DNA of 64,000 nt from JAFMPW01 sp041743085 (lineage in GTDB: Bacteria; Bacteroidota; Bacteroidia; Flavobacteriales; Flavobacteriaceae), in assembly GCA_041743085.1 (NCBI GenBank), contig JBGTNL010000108.1:1-64000 (forward strand), given 5' to 3'. The notes beneath the pieces were generated by a model. That model did not search any database. It was not told the DNA's origin and was given only the letters and a program-made list of their open reading frames with translations. Shown in pieces: positions 36,006 to 44,462 of the stretch; the stretch's first letter is position 1, and the number at the start of each line of letters is the position of its first letter. The position numbers and the translations under genes were made by a program.

Positions 36006-36038
36006 GATATTTTATTTTATAAAAGTTATGTAATTATG

Positions 36039-36470
36039 TTAATTGGCTCCAGCGGGTTTGTTTACCCTAACCCTGGTGGGGTTACTTGTTGTTCCGTCCG
36101 TGGATTGTAACCTGACCTCAAAATCTCCCCAATCCTGAGATCCAAAACGAAAACAGTTGGCCCAGGTTATGACACTTCCACTATCGGTAAATACGGTAGT
36201 TACATTATCGTCCGATTCCCCATTGGACACTGTGGTCTTAATCAGTAATTTATCAATGACAACGCCGTCAGTAGTGGTATAAGGAATATTAAACAGGAAT
36301 GTACTACCACTGCCAATGGATGTGCTACAGTTATTGATGCCATTGCCAGTAAATGTTTGTGCCTGTGCATTGATGGTGCTTCCCGACCCTTCATTATCCT
36401 TACTACAGCCTTGTATGGCAACGCTTAGCAACACTACTAATAAAGTACCGAGTACCTTGAAGGCCCCCAT
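36039..36470 (-). CDS. Lipoprotein starting inside a truncated gene
   Basis: The start is the ATG at 36470 (MGAFKVLGTL). A longer frame uses a TTG. The 143-residue product has a lipobox (AIQGCSKDN). The mature part is Thr/Ser/Asn-rich and beta-like. Its first 68 bases overlap the 3' end of the IPT/NHL gene in another frame, as if a deletion removed the upstream gene's tail and the intergenic space. Translation could be coupled to the upstream gene. No function is known. Confidence 0.65.
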   Translation of the reverse strand: MGAFKVLGTLLVVLLSVAIQGCSKDNEGSGSTINAQAQTFTGNGINNCSTSIGSGSTFLFNIPYTTTDGVVIDKLLIKTTVSNGESDDNVTTVFTDSGSVITWANCFRFGSQDWGDFEVRLQSTDGTTSNPTRVRVNKPAGAN

Positions 36471-36996
36471 TAGGGGCAACCGTTCCCTTTGGGGTAATCT
36501 TTACAATCTTATGGTCATTGATTACATATAGCTTTCCTTGTTTATCTACCGCCATTCCCTTTAACTCTTTGAATTTAACAAGGGCACCGCTGCCCTTATC
36601 ATACCAGGGGCCTACCACTGTACTTACCTGTATCTTTGAATTGAGATACTCCAGCACTGCTCCCAATACTACATGACCGTTTACCCATACGCTAACAGAA
36701 CCTGAATACCCAGGAGGGACTGCTATTGTAATGGCGCTATCCTCTACTTCCCTGACAACTGCCTCTTTATCGCCAATAAAAACTTTTACCGCCTGTATGT
36801 CGGTTCCAAAATTTCCGCCCCTGATGATTGCCAGTGTTGTATTGGATCTGCTCTCCAAAGCAATGCCCTTTAGGGCGTCTCCTTCGCTATCCGGAGTTTC
36901 TTCTTTATTACAGCTCTGCATTACCATGACATATAAAGTAGCTGCCAAGAATATCATGTAACTCACAATATGTCCGCGGTTTTCTTTTGTTTTCAT
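36403..36996 (-). CDS. Lipoprotein with IPT/TIG domain, C-terminally truncated
   Basis: I used the ATG at 36996 (MKTKENRGHI). The lipobox is VMVMQSCNKEE. An IPT/TIG domain follows, with RSNTTLAIIRGGNFGTDIQA and TIAVPPGYSGSVSVWVNG. Next comes what looks like the start of an NHL-repeat propeller (FKELKGMAVDKQGKLYVIND). Related proteins carry several NHL repeats after this point and run to about 400 residues or more. Here the frame ends after one partial repeat in a basic, unrelated tail of 20 residues that overlaps the next gene. This looks like a deletion fusion. It may be non-functional. Confidence 0.65.
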   Translation of the reverse strand: MKTKENRGHIVSYMIFLAATLYVMVMQSCNKEETPDSEGDALKGIALESRSNTTLAIIRGGNFGTDIQAVKVFIGDKEAVVREVEDSAITIAVPPGYSGSVSVWVNGHVVLGAVLEYLNSKIQVSTVVGPWYDKGSGALVKFKELKGMAVDKQGKLYVINDHKIVKITPKGTVAPNGGLQGTRYFISSVAKRCHTRL

Positions 36997-37055
36997 CTTT
37001 TTAGTTTTCAACAGATTACTATTATATTGGGGAAGACTTTTTAATTGCATACAAC

Positions 37056-38054
37056 CTACTGAAAATAGGCAAGCATATGTACCATTTCCTCAGCATCCGG
37101 TACATGGCCGCCTCCGAATGTCTTTCCATTTATATGATACAGGATGGGTATTACAAGGGCTGCCTGATCCGTGAGGATACATGAAGCGTGTTCCAGGGTT
37201 ACATTTATAGTTCCGTCGGCCCCGGCAATGGCGATATTCTCTGTTCCGGAAGATGATCCTATAGGCGGATTGGTAAAATTTACAAAGTCGTTCATAAAAT
37301 CTATTTGCTCCCCAACTTTTCTTGTTTTATTCAGATACGCCAGCCAAAAAGTATAGGTTCCGTTCGGGATCATCCCTTCCAAAGCAATTTCCACTGAAGA
37401 GGAATTGCCGTTACACTGAACCCTTATAGTGCCCTTGGCTTGTTTAAACTCCGACAGGGTCACCTGGTGTGCATCCGGGGCAATAATGGCGTTTAATTGG
37501 CCCAATGGAGCATCAAAGATGTTGGCAGCAAATAAAGGTTCACTGGGATTGGTGGGGGTATTTCCATCTTTATCCACTATTTCTTCCAGCAACTGAACAT
37601 CGCCAAAATTCAGATGTGCTTTTACAGGTTGCGTTTGAATAACAAAATCTACCGTAGAAACCTCATCGGCTTGTAGCGTGGCAGAACTGGGATTTGCCGT
37701 AAGAGTCTCTGCGGACAGTGGAAGCTCCATGGTAATTTCATAATCGCCAACACTCTCGGTTTTTATGCTATAAACCCCATCGGGATTAGTGGCCCGGGCA
37801 CTTTCCTCCGTTCCTTTGGAAGCTACGATCCGTGTACTGGGATATGGATTCCCATTTTCATCTTTTACGGTTCCGCTGACTTCTCCCGTTTGGGTCGTTC
37901 CTGAATCAGGATCAGGATCATCGCTGCTGCAACTTGTCAGTAGGACCGTTAACAAGATTGCTGTAAAAAGGCCAAATAAAATAAAAGAAAGCTCAATGAG
38001 ACTATGAAGTGTGTTAGGGCTGAGCCTTTTGTTGAGTTGTTTTGTTAAATCCAT
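37056..38054 (-). CDS. Lipoprotein with carboxypeptidase-regulatory-like domain
   Basis: The protein has 332 residues. The N terminus has an uncommonly long leader: about 22 polar residues before the hydrophobic segment, then the lipobox TVLLTSCSSDD. Residues about 60-140 have a CarboxypepD_reg-like (beta-sandwich) pattern: GEVSGTVKDENGNPYPSTRI then NPDGVYSIKT. The rest is beta-rich and unclassified. It is the first gene of the minus-strand lipoprotein run. Genes of this kind often encode surface parts of carbohydrate or protein binding systems, but no SusC/SusD pair is nearby. Confidence 0.75.
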   Translation of the reverse strand: MDLTKQLNKRLSPNTLHSLIELSFILFGLFTAILLTVLLTSCSSDDPDPDSGTTQTGEVSGTVKDENGNPYPSTRIVASKGTEESARATNPDGVYSIKTESVGDYEITMELPLSAETLTANPSSATLQADEVSTVDFVIQTQPVKAHLNFGDVQLLEEIVDKDGNTPTNPSEPLFAANIFDAPLGQLNAIIAPDAHQVTLSEFKQAKGTIRVQCNGNSSSVEIALEGMIPNGTYTFWLAYLNKTRKVGEQIDFMNDFVNFTNPPIGSSSGTENIAIAGADGTINVTLEHASCILTDQAALVIPILYHINGKTFGGGHVPDAEEMVHMLAYFQ

Positions 38055-38531
38055 TTTTTTGTTTTTTAATTTATATTCGTTTATGGGAGGTCATGCAATT
38101 ACTTGTCAAAACTATAATGGCAAGGTGCGTTTTGCTAACATCTGAGTTCCTGATAGTAACAGAGTAGTTCCGTTACTAAAATCGTGGATTGTAGGATGGA
38201 TTGCGGCTAATAAATGATAGCTGGTAAGGATTGGATTATGGATGGTTAAAAAATAAGCAGTGGGCAGTATCAGAAGGCAGATGCAATGGTTTCAGGTTTC
38301 AGGTTTCTAAAACGCCAGGCTTTTAAACATGATATAATATGGAAATAATTCAATTTGAAAATTGAATTATTTGAAATGCGATTGGGAATTTAGGTTTAGC
38401 TAGAACAGCTATGCTAAACTAAACCCGTAAACTCCTAAACTTTTTAAACCTGGAATTTGGAACTTGATTCCGATAGCTATCGGGGTTGGTTTTTTGTCTA
38501 GTCTCTTGACTCTGGTTTCTTGATTCTATTT
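38055..38531. other. Intergenic region with a palindrome
   Basis: No gene-like ORF is present. It contains TTTAGGTTTAGC and GCTAAACTAAACC as an imperfect inverted pair around 38390-38426, and the palindrome at 38470-38483 followed by a T-rich stretch that could stop transcription from the kinase gene side. No TAnnTTTG box with a -33 partner stands out. Confidence 0.4.
38470..38483. repeat. Palindrome CCGATAGCTATCGG, copy 2
   Basis: A perfect 14-bp palindrome. It is the same core as 35357-35374. Confidence 0.7.
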
Positions 38532-41465
38532 TCAGTAGGATGAAGGTGCCACCCCATACAATGCCTTAAAGCATTTGGCAAAATAGGAAAGGTTATTAAA
38601 ACCAACTTTATAGGCGATCTGGGTAACACTATCCGCCTTCTGAGACAATAACTGAGCGGCTCTTTTCAGGCGGAAGTTTCGCAACAACTCCCCGGGGGCT
38701 TCATTGGTAAGCGCCTTTAGTTTTCTGTGAAGCTGTGTCTTGCTCATCGCCAGCGCCTTTTGCATCTCTGATACCCCAAAATCGGATTCCGCGGAATACT
38801 CTTCTAACAACGCCAAAACCTGTTCCATGAACTTTTGGTCAATGGAAGTGACGGTGACTTTTTTGGGATCAATCTGTATTTCTTTATTCGAAAATAGTGC
38901 CCTCAGCTTTTGCCGCTGTTCAATGAGGTTCTTCACCCGGGCCAGGAGTTCCTTACCATCAAAGGGCTTGGTGAGGTAGTCATCCGCACCGATCTCCAGG
39001 CCTTCCAATTTATTGTCCATTCCCGCCTTGGCGGTGAGCATGATCACCGGAATATGGCTGGTATGAACCTGCGTTTTTAGTTTTTTACACAGTTCTATCC
39101 CATCCATTTTGGGCATCATCAGGTCTGTAATCACCAGGTTTGGGGAATCGGCTATTGCCTTTTTTAGGCCCGCTTCCCCATTGACAGCTGTTGTCACCTT
39201 GTAGAACTTGATCAGCCGCTCCGTGATAAAATGCCGCATATCCCTATTGTCCTCTACCAGCAATATGGAGGGCAGGTTTCTTTTGTCGGCCTCAGTCAAG
39301 GCGAACGGCTTTTTAACTATCTCCTTTCCGAACTCTGGAACATCTTCAGCGATTTTGTTTTGCCGTGTTTTTATTTCTTGGATGGGCAACTGTACGGTAA
39401 AGAAAGTGCCCTTGCCCACTTCGCTAGTGACCGTTATGGTACCGTCCATAAGTTCCACCAGGTCTTTGGAAAGCGAAAGCCCGATACCGGAGCCTCCCTT
39501 TTCGCGGGTGTTGCTACTATCTACCTGATAAAAACGATCAAAAATAAAAGGAAGCTTTTCGGCAGCAATACCTTTTCCGGCATCGGAAACCCGAATTTGG
39601 AGTCCATATTCATCATAGTTTGCGACAAATGAAATTTGAGAACCGTCCCCACTGAATTTAAAGGCATTGCCAAGCAGGTTATAGACAATATTTTCCAATT
39701 TGTCCCGATCAAATGAGGCCCAAAACACCTTCTGCGGGATCTTTACCTTATAATCAATGTTCCGCTGTGCGGCATGAGAGTTAAAAGAAGATGTTGCTGC
39801 CCGCAGACATTTGTAAACATCACCTTCGGTAGGTGCCAGTTTTAAACTGCCCTCGTCTATCTTGGACAGGTCCAACAATTGATTGACCATATTGAGCAGA
39901 CGATTGGCATTGCGGCGGATCATTTTAACATTCTCCATGCTCAGTTTCTCATCAAAATTTTGTTCCAACTGCTCAACGGGGCCTTTGATCAGCGTAAGTG
40001 GGGTACGGAATTCATGTGAGATATTGGCAAAAAAATTGGATTTAGCTCTATCCAGTTCCCTGAGTTCCTGGTTGGTCCTTTGTTTTAACCGATATTGATT
40101 GTACAAAAGCCCTGCCAGTAAAACTATCAGCAGTGCGAAGACAATTAAAGAATTACGTTCATTAATCCCTTTTTGAATTTGTAACGTCTGAAGGTTATTT
40201 TGTGAACTTAAAAGCGCTATCTCTTTGGCCTTTTGTTCGTTCTGGTATTTGCCTTCAATCTCACTTGCCAATTCGCGCTTCTCTTTAGTATAAAAACTAT
40301 CCTTTACCATTGAATAGTTTGACTTGGCCTGGTATGCCTTTTCATATTCCCCTTCGGAGGCGTAGATTTTTGATAAGCTTTCATATACCTCCATAGCCAA
40401 AAGTTCCTGATTTAAACTCGTCGCCACTTTCAATGCCTGTTGTAGGTTCCTTTTAGCTTCAAGCGTTTTATTAAGTTCCTTATAGGCATTCCCGATTGCA
40501 ACATAGGTATACCCCATATTAACGGAATCCTTCACGTCCCCGGAAATTCGCAGTGCCTCTGTATAGTGCATAAGGGCCTGATTCAAATCGTCCTTTTTTC
40601 TATAGATTTCACCCATGGTATATTCGGCATAGGCCACTCTTTTTTTATTTCCCAGTTGTTTATAGCCTTTGAGCGCTCTATGATTATAGTCTAACGCATC
40701 ATTCAGTTTCCCTATATTCTTGAAAACTACGGCCAGATTATGTGTTACAAATGCTTTACCCGATTCATCTCCTAAGTCCTGATAGATACTGTCACTTTGT
40801 ATAAAGTAACTTATTGCATTTTCATAATTTTCCAATCTTCGTTGAATGAATCCGATATTAGAAAGCATTCTTGCATACATTATTTTATCATTCAATAATT
40901 TATATTTTTTTGAAGAAAGGGTAAAAAGTTCCATCGCCTTTGTATAGTCACCCGATTCTGAATAAATACCTGCCAATAAAACTTGGGAATTTGCTATTTG
41001 CCTTTGATCATTTATTTCTTCTGCGAGCACCATATGCATCTTCTGATACGTAAGGGCTTTTTCGTTATTCCCTTTGCTCCAATGGCAATTCCCAAGGCCA
41101 TTTAAAGCATGTAGTTTGCCCTGATTGTATCCTTGATCATCTGATAGCTTTAGGCTTTTTTTGTAATAGGTTATTGCCGAGTCATATTCAGATTGCCCGA
41201 GCAAATAATCCGAATACCTGTTGTATGTTTTGATCAAGAGTTGAGGATGTCTCAACTGTTCGGCGAGCTGGATAGATTTGAAAATTGTTTCTCTGGCTTT
41301 TTCCGGTGAGGTGTTAAGATGATGATCAAATAGCTGAAGGAGGATTTTTACCTTAACGGAATCACTTTTTGCCTCAGCATATTTTAAATGAAGGCTGTCT
41401 GCCCTGGTCTGCGGCAGTGCCCAAGAAGAATAAAGCAACAAAAGTGGTATAAGCAATCGTTTCAT
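38532..41465 (-). CDS. Hybrid two-component regulator with TPR sensor and AraC output
   Basis: The protein has 977 residues. A signal peptide (1-19) leads to a periplasmic region (about 30-400) with TPR-like repeats, then one membrane helix (439-456). The cytoplasmic part has a HisKA domain (His484 in NISHEFRTPL), an HATPase domain (N box around 592-603 and GGSGIGLSLS near 657), a receiver (Asp781 in TDLMMPKMDG) and an AraC-type DNA-binding end (about 875-977). Sensing, phosphorelay and DNA binding are thus in one chain. The signal is unknown. The TPR sensor differs from the propeller sensors of polysaccharide-type regulators. Confidence 0.92.
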   Translation of the reverse strand: MKRLLIPLLLLYSSWALPQTRADSLHLKYAEAKSDSVKVKILLQLFDHHLNTSPEKARETIFKSIQLAEQLRHPQLLIKTYNRYSDYLLGQSEYDSAITYYKKSLKLSDDQGYNQGKLHALNGLGNCHWSKGNNEKALTYQKMHMVLAEEINDQRQIANSQVLLAGIYSESGDYTKAMELFTLSSKKYKLLNDKIMYARMLSNIGFIQRRLENYENAISYFIQSDSIYQDLGDESGKAFVTHNLAVVFKNIGKLNDALDYNHRALKGYKQLGNKKRVAYAEYTMGEIYRKKDDLNQALMHYTEALRISGDVKDSVNMGYTYVAIGNAYKELNKTLEAKRNLQQALKVATSLNQELLAMEVYESLSKIYASEGEYEKAYQAKSNYSMVKDSFYTKEKRELASEIEGKYQNEQKAKEIALLSSQNNLQTLQIQKGINERNSLIVFALLIVLLAGLLYNQYRLKQRTNQELRELDRAKSNFFANISHEFRTPLTLIKGPVEQLEQNFDEKLSMENVKMIRRNANRLLNMVNQLLDLSKIDEGSLKLAPTEGDVYKCLRAATSSFNSHAAQRNIDYKVKIPQKVFWASFDRDKLENIVYNLLGNAFKFSGDGSQISFVANYDEYGLQIRVSDAGKGIAAEKLPFIFDRFYQVDSSNTREKGGSGIGLSLSKDLVELMDGTITVTSEVGKGTFFTVQLPIQEIKTRQNKIAEDVPEFGKEIVKKPFALTEADKRNLPSILLVEDNRDMRHFITERLIKFYKVTTAVNGEAGLKKAIADSPNLVITDLMMPKMDGIELCKKLKTQVHTSHIPVIMLTAKAGMDNKLEGLEIGADDYLTKPFDGKELLARVKNLIEQRQKLRALFSNKEIQIDPKKVTVTSIDQKFMEQVLALLEEYSAESDFGVSEMQKALAMSKTQLHRKLKALTNEAPGELLRNFRLKRAAQLLSQKADSVTQIAYKVGFNNLSYFAKCFKALYGVAPSSY

Positions 41466-41637
41466 CCCTGGATATGAATTACCTAAAGATACCTAATTAG
41501 GCTTTTGATGTACGTTAATCAAAACTAGTTGCTATTCTACCTGATCACTAACAAATTAGTTCCATATCATAAAGGTATAATCCCAAATTAGGATTCCTAA
41601 CACAGCCGTTCAACGGAAAAATAGGCTGTTGGTATTT

Positions 41638-41703
41638 TTCACAACATTTGAGGGCCGGTTCACAACATTAATTTAGAAATACCCAATTTCCGAAGTACAT
41701 TTA
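41638..41703 (+). promoter_or_regulatory. Activator-type promoter of ncRNA module B
   Basis: TTCACAACA occurs at 41638-41646 and 41659-41667, 21 bp apart, and the -7 box TACATTTA at 41696-41703 lies 37 bp after the second site start. The same spacing to the base occurs at 35268-35333. Ungapped comparison of the two modules from the first TTCACAACA through the first bases of the RNA gives 64 identities in 90 by my hand count. The -33 element here is weak. Confidence 0.7.
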
Positions 41704-41708
41704 CCTTG

Positions 41709-41857
41709 TAATTAAGTTTTAGTGTTTAACCCCAAATCGAACCTTGATCTTAATTTAAAGTGTGGCCCCCAAATCTGCGCTTAACCTTAAAATTAAACCA
41801 AATCTTGCAACACCTGCTTAACTAAAAAAAACCCTGACTTTGTCAGGGTTTTTTTGT
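41709..41857 (+). ncRNA. Small noncoding RNA, module B
   Basis: A transcript of about 145 nt is predicted, with no ATG. It has two CCCAAATC boxes (41731-41738 and 41768-41775), each followed by AACCT, and the 3' block AACCAAAT..TTGCAA, CCTGCTT (41796-41819) before the terminator. Module A has one CCCAAATC box and the same 3' block. The two lie about 6.4 kb apart on the same strand and bracket the lipoprotein/kinase block. I infer a small RNA family in this genome. The targets are unknown. Confidence 0.65.
41824..41857 (+). terminator. Intrinsic terminator of ncRNA module B
   Basis: AAAACCCTGAC (from 41828) pairs with GTCAGGGTTTT around a 3-4 base loop and is followed by seven T. The reverse strand is A-rich, so it may also stop the convergent DUF3078 gene. 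Confidence 0.85.
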
Positions 41858-41881
41858 GGTAATATGTTTTTCTTCTGTACA

Positions 41882-42814
41882 CTAGAAGGAATAGTTAAGA
41901 CCCAGCAACCAATAGGTTTGCAGTTCATTGTCAATGCTGTCAAATGTCGCATCCGGATCTGGTGTTGGGGCTGTGTTGATAGCATAATCCAACGCTTCCT
42001 GTTTGTTATTTCTCAGGCCAAACTCAAAACCTACACCTATCTGCTTCCATAACGTATATCCAAAAGAGTTGACCCACGTCCAGTTAGACAGGTTCGAATT
42101 TTTATAACTCTGAAATATGGAAAGATTCGATTTAAAATTAATTGCTGCTATCTTTCTTGTGTAGTCCGCTACAATCTTGGCGCCAAGGGAAGATTCATAA
42201 ATAGCATCGTTGTCCGCGAACACAAAGTTGTAGTTAAGTGGATGGATCACCACCACTAAATTTGTAATAGGGGTCCAGGTTGCACCGACCCCCACATCCA
42301 GGTATCCCGGATCGTTAAAATTACTCAAAATGGTAGTCCTGTATTCCGCGAGCGCAGAAATTGCGAACTTTTCACTGAGCTTACGGCCATATAATGAGGT
42401 AATATTAAAAACATCCGTTGCCTGCTGAAAGCTGTCGTCGTCCGTATTGATATCCCTGTTATCAATTTTCACCCATTGTAGATTGATGTTTCCTGAGTTC
42501 TTCCAGAAAAACTTTTCCCTGTCAAGGTTAGCGAAACCGTTTACGGTAAATCCAATATTTCCTGCGGAAGAGTTGGGTATCCCCTTGGAATACCAATTGC
42601 TGAATCCCGAGAAATCTGCCCCTATGGTGCCGAAAGCTCCTTTCTTCCAACCTGGAAATCCGTCTATTTGCCCTTGAAGGGCATCCACTCTTTTTTGAAT
42701 AGCTGCTATGGAGTCCTTTTTGGCAGCTTTCTCAGTCTTAAGTTCGTCAAGAGTTTGGGCAAAAGTGAAGGAACTGCCGACAAAAAGCGCCAGCACAAGC
42801 GGCAATTTTTTCAT
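41882..42814 (-). CDS. DUF3078 outer-membrane-type protein
   Basis: The protein has 310 residues with a signal peptide (1-20, ending TFAQ) and a short coiled segment (LDELKTEKAAKKDSIAAIQK). A beta-rich DUF3078-like barrel follows: WKKGAFGTIGADFSGFSNW and WVNSFGYTLWKQIGVGFEF. It ends in GLNYSF, with an aromatic last residue as in outer-membrane barrels. The function is unknown. It is the last gene of the SUF run, 72 bp past the DUF2480 gene, and has its own promoter-like box (42846-42853). Confidence 0.82.
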   Translation of the reverse strand: MKKLPLVLALFVGSSFTFAQTLDELKTEKAAKKDSIAAIQKRVDALQGQIDGFPGWKKGAFGTIGADFSGFSNWYSKGIPNSSAGNIGFTVNGFANLDREKFFWKNSGNINLQWVKIDNRDINTDDDSFQQATDVFNITSLYGRKLSEKFAISALAEYRTTILSNFNDPGYLDVGVGATWTPITNLVVVIHPLNYNFVFADNDAIYESSLGAKIVADYTRKIAAINFKSNLSIFQSYKNSNLSNWTWVNSFGYTLWKQIGVGFEFGLRNNKQEALDYAINTAPTPDPDATFDSIDNELQTYWLLGLNYSF

Positions 42815-42845
42815 ATAGTTAGTGTTTAATGGGTTTTATTAACGG

Positions 42846-42853
42846 CAAATGTA
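42846..42853 (-). promoter_or_regulatory. Possible -7 box for DUF3078 gene
   Basis: CAAATGTA reads TACATTTG on the minus strand, a full TAnnTTTG match 32 bp before the ATG. No -33 partner at standard spacing was seen. Confidence 0.4.
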
Positions 42854-42886
42854 AGAATTGTTAATAAAATACTTACTTTATCAACA

Positions 42887-43414
42887 CTATTTTCTCCTAT
42901 AGAGGGGTACGGAGGAACAGGCTTCGCCGTAGTGAACACTTTTGGCAACTTCCTGAATCCTGGAGGCGGCCCACAGATAGGCATTCTGTGGAACCGGTTT
43001 GTTACTGCAGCCCTTAATTATTACGGGTTTATCTTTGAACGGCGAGACATCGAGCTTTTCAATAATGGCTTGATAATTGAAAGCTTCCAAAGCTTCCAAA
43101 TCCCCAACAACTATCCGCTTTGCATAGGGATGCAATCTTGTTGTTATTAACATATAAGCCCATCCTGGCACTATAGCGTCTGTTGAGCAAGTTAGCGCAA
43201 CAAAGGTGTCTATATATTGCTCCCAATCATGCTCGGCAATATAATTCCTGAAGTCCTTTTCCCTGAGAATAAGTCCTTCATATAACCAGTCTTTAATATC
43301 CAGCAGCACTCTTTTCCCTTGCGGATAGTAATCTTCCAGGTTGAAAGTGATCAACTTACTCTGGGCTACCCTGTTTAGTATTGGTTCTGTGATTTTATTT
43401 TTGGTATTTGACAT
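42887..43414 (-). CDS. DUF2480 family protein
   Basis: I placed the start at the ATG at 43414 (MSNTKNKITEP). The longer frame adds 16 unlikely residues. The 175-residue product has the DUF2480 pattern: EPILNRVAQSKLITFNLEDY, then KDWLYEGLILREKDFRNYI and WQ/WEQYIDTFVALTCSTDAIVP. It also has a Cys in IIKGCSNKPVP. The role is unknown, but these genes are regularly found beside SUF genes in this phylum. No enzyme motif is visible. Confidence 0.82.
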   Translation of the reverse strand: MSNTKNKITEPILNRVAQSKLITFNLEDYYPQGKRVLLDIKDWLYEGLILREKDFRNYIAEHDWEQYIDTFVALTCSTDAIVPGWAYMLITTRLHPYAKRIVVGDLEALEAFNYQAIIEKLDVSPFKDKPVIIKGCSNKPVPQNAYLWAASRIQEVAKSVHYGEACSSVPLYRRK

Positions 43415-43558
43415 AGTTTGCATTTGATGATGTATCCAGGATGCCGGCACCACCTCTCTCAAAGGGTGAATCCTTTGATTAAACTTGGGTGCTTCAAGTA
43501 GTGAATCCCCAGATTAAACCCTATTGGAACTTCTAATTTCGTACCTCCTCATTCTCAC

Positions 43559-43891
43559 TTATAAAAGACCCAATTCCAATTTGGCTTCTTCGCTCATCAG
43601 ATCCTGGGTCCACGGGGGATCAAATGTGATTTCTACCTCTGCGTCTTTCACGGCATTCAGGGATTTTACCTTTTCCTCTACCTCCACCGGCAGGGTTTCG
43701 GCAACCGGACAGTTCGGGGAAGTTAAGGTCATTAGTATCCTGACTTCATTATCCTCATTTACGAGTACATCATAGATCAATCCGAGTTCATAAATATCCA
43801 CGGGAATTTCCGGGTCATAGATGGTTTTTAACACCTTTACTATTTTCTCGCCCAGTTCCTGGGTATCTATCATTGCAGTTTCTTCGCTCAT
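43559..43891 (-). CDS. DUF59 iron-sulfur assembly protein (SufT-like)
   Basis: The protein has 110 residues. The MIP18/DUF59 domain is shown by TIYDPEIPVDIYELGLIYDV and the Cys in TLTSPNCPVAE. This family helps mature Fe-S proteins. It lies 75 bp past sufE in the SUF run. Confidence 0.9.
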   Translation of the reverse strand: MSEETAMIDTQELGEKIVKVLKTIYDPEIPVDIYELGLIYDVLVNEDNEVRILMTLTSPNCPVAETLPVEVEEKVKSLNAVKDAEVEITFDPPWTQDLMSEEAKLELGLL

Positions 43892-43966
43892 TTTTTTAGA
43901 TATTTGGTGTTTAGTATTAGGCTTTCAAAGTTCATTTCGGGGAACCATCTACAACGAACTCTAAAT

Positions 43967-44389
43967 TTAACCCAACTGTGTCTGATACGCCACGGCATAC
44001 AATTTAAGCTGTTTGATCATGCTTACCAGGCCATTGGCCCTGGTAGGGGACAAATGTTCCTTTAATCCGATCTTATCAATAAAATCAGTATTTGCCTCTA
44101 TGATCTCCTGTGGTCTTTGATTGCTGAAAGCCCGGATCAATATGGCAATTATTCCTTTCGTAATAATGGCGTCACTATCTGCCGTAAAAACCAGCTTATC
44201 ATCTTCCAATTCGGCATGTACCCATACCTTGCTTTGGCATCCCTTTACAATATTGTCCTCCGTTTTATATTCCTCAGCTATCAGGGGAAGCGATTTACCC
44301 AGTTCGATCATGTATTCATACCGCTCCGTCCAATCTTCAAAAAGGGCAAATTCGTCTATGATCTCAGCTTGAATCTCTTCTATGGTCAT
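43967..44389 (-). CDS. sufE: SufE sulfur acceptor
   Basis: The product has 140 residues. It takes persulfide sulfur from SufS on a Cys in IVKGCQSKVW (about Cys51) and passes it to SufBCD. The rest matches the family: RYEYMIELGKSLP and TRANGLVSMIKQL. It lies 73 bp after sufS. Confidence 0.93.
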   Translation of the reverse strand: MTIEEIQAEIIDEFALFEDWTERYEYMIELGKSLPLIAEEYKTEDNIVKGCQSKVWVHAELEDDKLVFTADSDAIITKGIIAILIRAFSNQRPQEIIEANTDFIDKIGLKEHLSPTRANGLVSMIKQLKLYAVAYQTQLG

Positions 44390-44462
44390 TCATTGCTATT
44401 TTGGTAAAAATACGATAAGTATGATTTGTTTTCAACTGTTTGGGAAAATCATAACAGAAGCC

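Larger units (their letters stand above)
41466..41881. other. Intergenic region holding ncRNA module B
   Basis: 416 bp between the kinase gene and the DUF3078 gene. The left 170 bp hold no gene and no clear promoter for the kinase. The right part is the ncRNA module at 41638-41857. Confidence 0.6.
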
